From positions 1 to 5,106 of the forward strand of contig WRNK01000110.1 of NCBI GenBank assembly GCA_009776675.1: DNA of 5,106 nt, read 5' to 3'. The number at the start of each line of letters is the position of its first letter. Within the stretch, counting starts at the first letter, position 1. A program made the translations under genes and the position numbers. The notes below the pieces were generated by a model, which saw nothing but the letters and a program-made list of their open reading frames with translations, had not been told where the DNA came from and did no database searches. This stretch comes from Methanimicrococcus sp. GTDB lineage: Archaea; Halobacteriota; Methanosarcinia; Methanosarcinales; Methanosarcinaceae. This document shows, piece by piece, positions 5,079 to 5,106 of the stretch.

Positions 5079-5106
5079 CTCCGAATTGACCTGAATAATA
5101 TTATTT
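5079..5106 (-). promoter_or_regulatory. Shine-Dalgarno and possible TATA of the flavin reductase gene
   Basis: The minus strand carries GGAG (5082-5079), a good ribosome site for ATG 5070. Further out AATAATATTATT (about 5095-5106) could be a TATA box at the window edge, though it would leave a very short leader; the real promoter may lie outside. Confidence 0.4.

Overview
The window is an AT-rich stretch that most likely comes from a methanogenic archaeon, probably of the Methanosarcinaceae (a Methanimicrococcus- or Methanolapillus-like lineage is my guess, not proven). The pointers are an archaeal UPF0058-family gene, an archaeal-style NrdG-type radical SAM activase, Methanosarcina-like HisC and ArgD proteins, Shine-Dalgarno motifs complementary to an archaeal 16S 3' end, and TATA-like boxes rather than -35/-10 promoters.

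Layout from left to right: a 22-24 bp tandem repeat array of about eight units runs off the left edge (1-186), followed by a featureless AT-rich stretch. A minus-strand anaerobic ribonucleotide reductase activase gene (nrdG type) follows, then a 358-base non-coding region. Next comes a small plus-strand UPF0058 gene whose 5' end has been duplicated in tandem; the upstream copy is out of frame and carries a TAG. A strong hairpin with T tracts lies between this gene and the convergent minus-strand hisC. Reading leftward from the right edge, the minus-strand genes are a flavin reductase-like FMN protein, argD (acetylornithine aminotransferase) and hisC (histidinol-phosphate aminotransferase). These three may form a loose operon, although each gap holds its own TATA-like and repeat elements.

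The main find is in hisC. The gene is complete and in a single frame from ATG at 3121 to TGA at 1982, except for one in-frame amber codon (TAG, 2497-2495) at codon 209. All recognisable catalytic and PLP-binding motifs are intact on both sides, and the TAG falls in the variable loop just after the DEAYVEF motif. None of the five genes here ends in TAG. In a pyrrolysine-encoding methanogen this would be read as pyrrolysine, making HisC a pyrrolysine protein outside the methylamine methyltransferases. The competing reading is a very recent nonsense mutation; the pyl genes are not in this window, so the organism's ability to decode TAG is inferred.

Metabolically, hisC and argD place histidine and arginine biosynthesis side by side. 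The flavin reductase and the NrdG-type activase fit a strict anaerobe.
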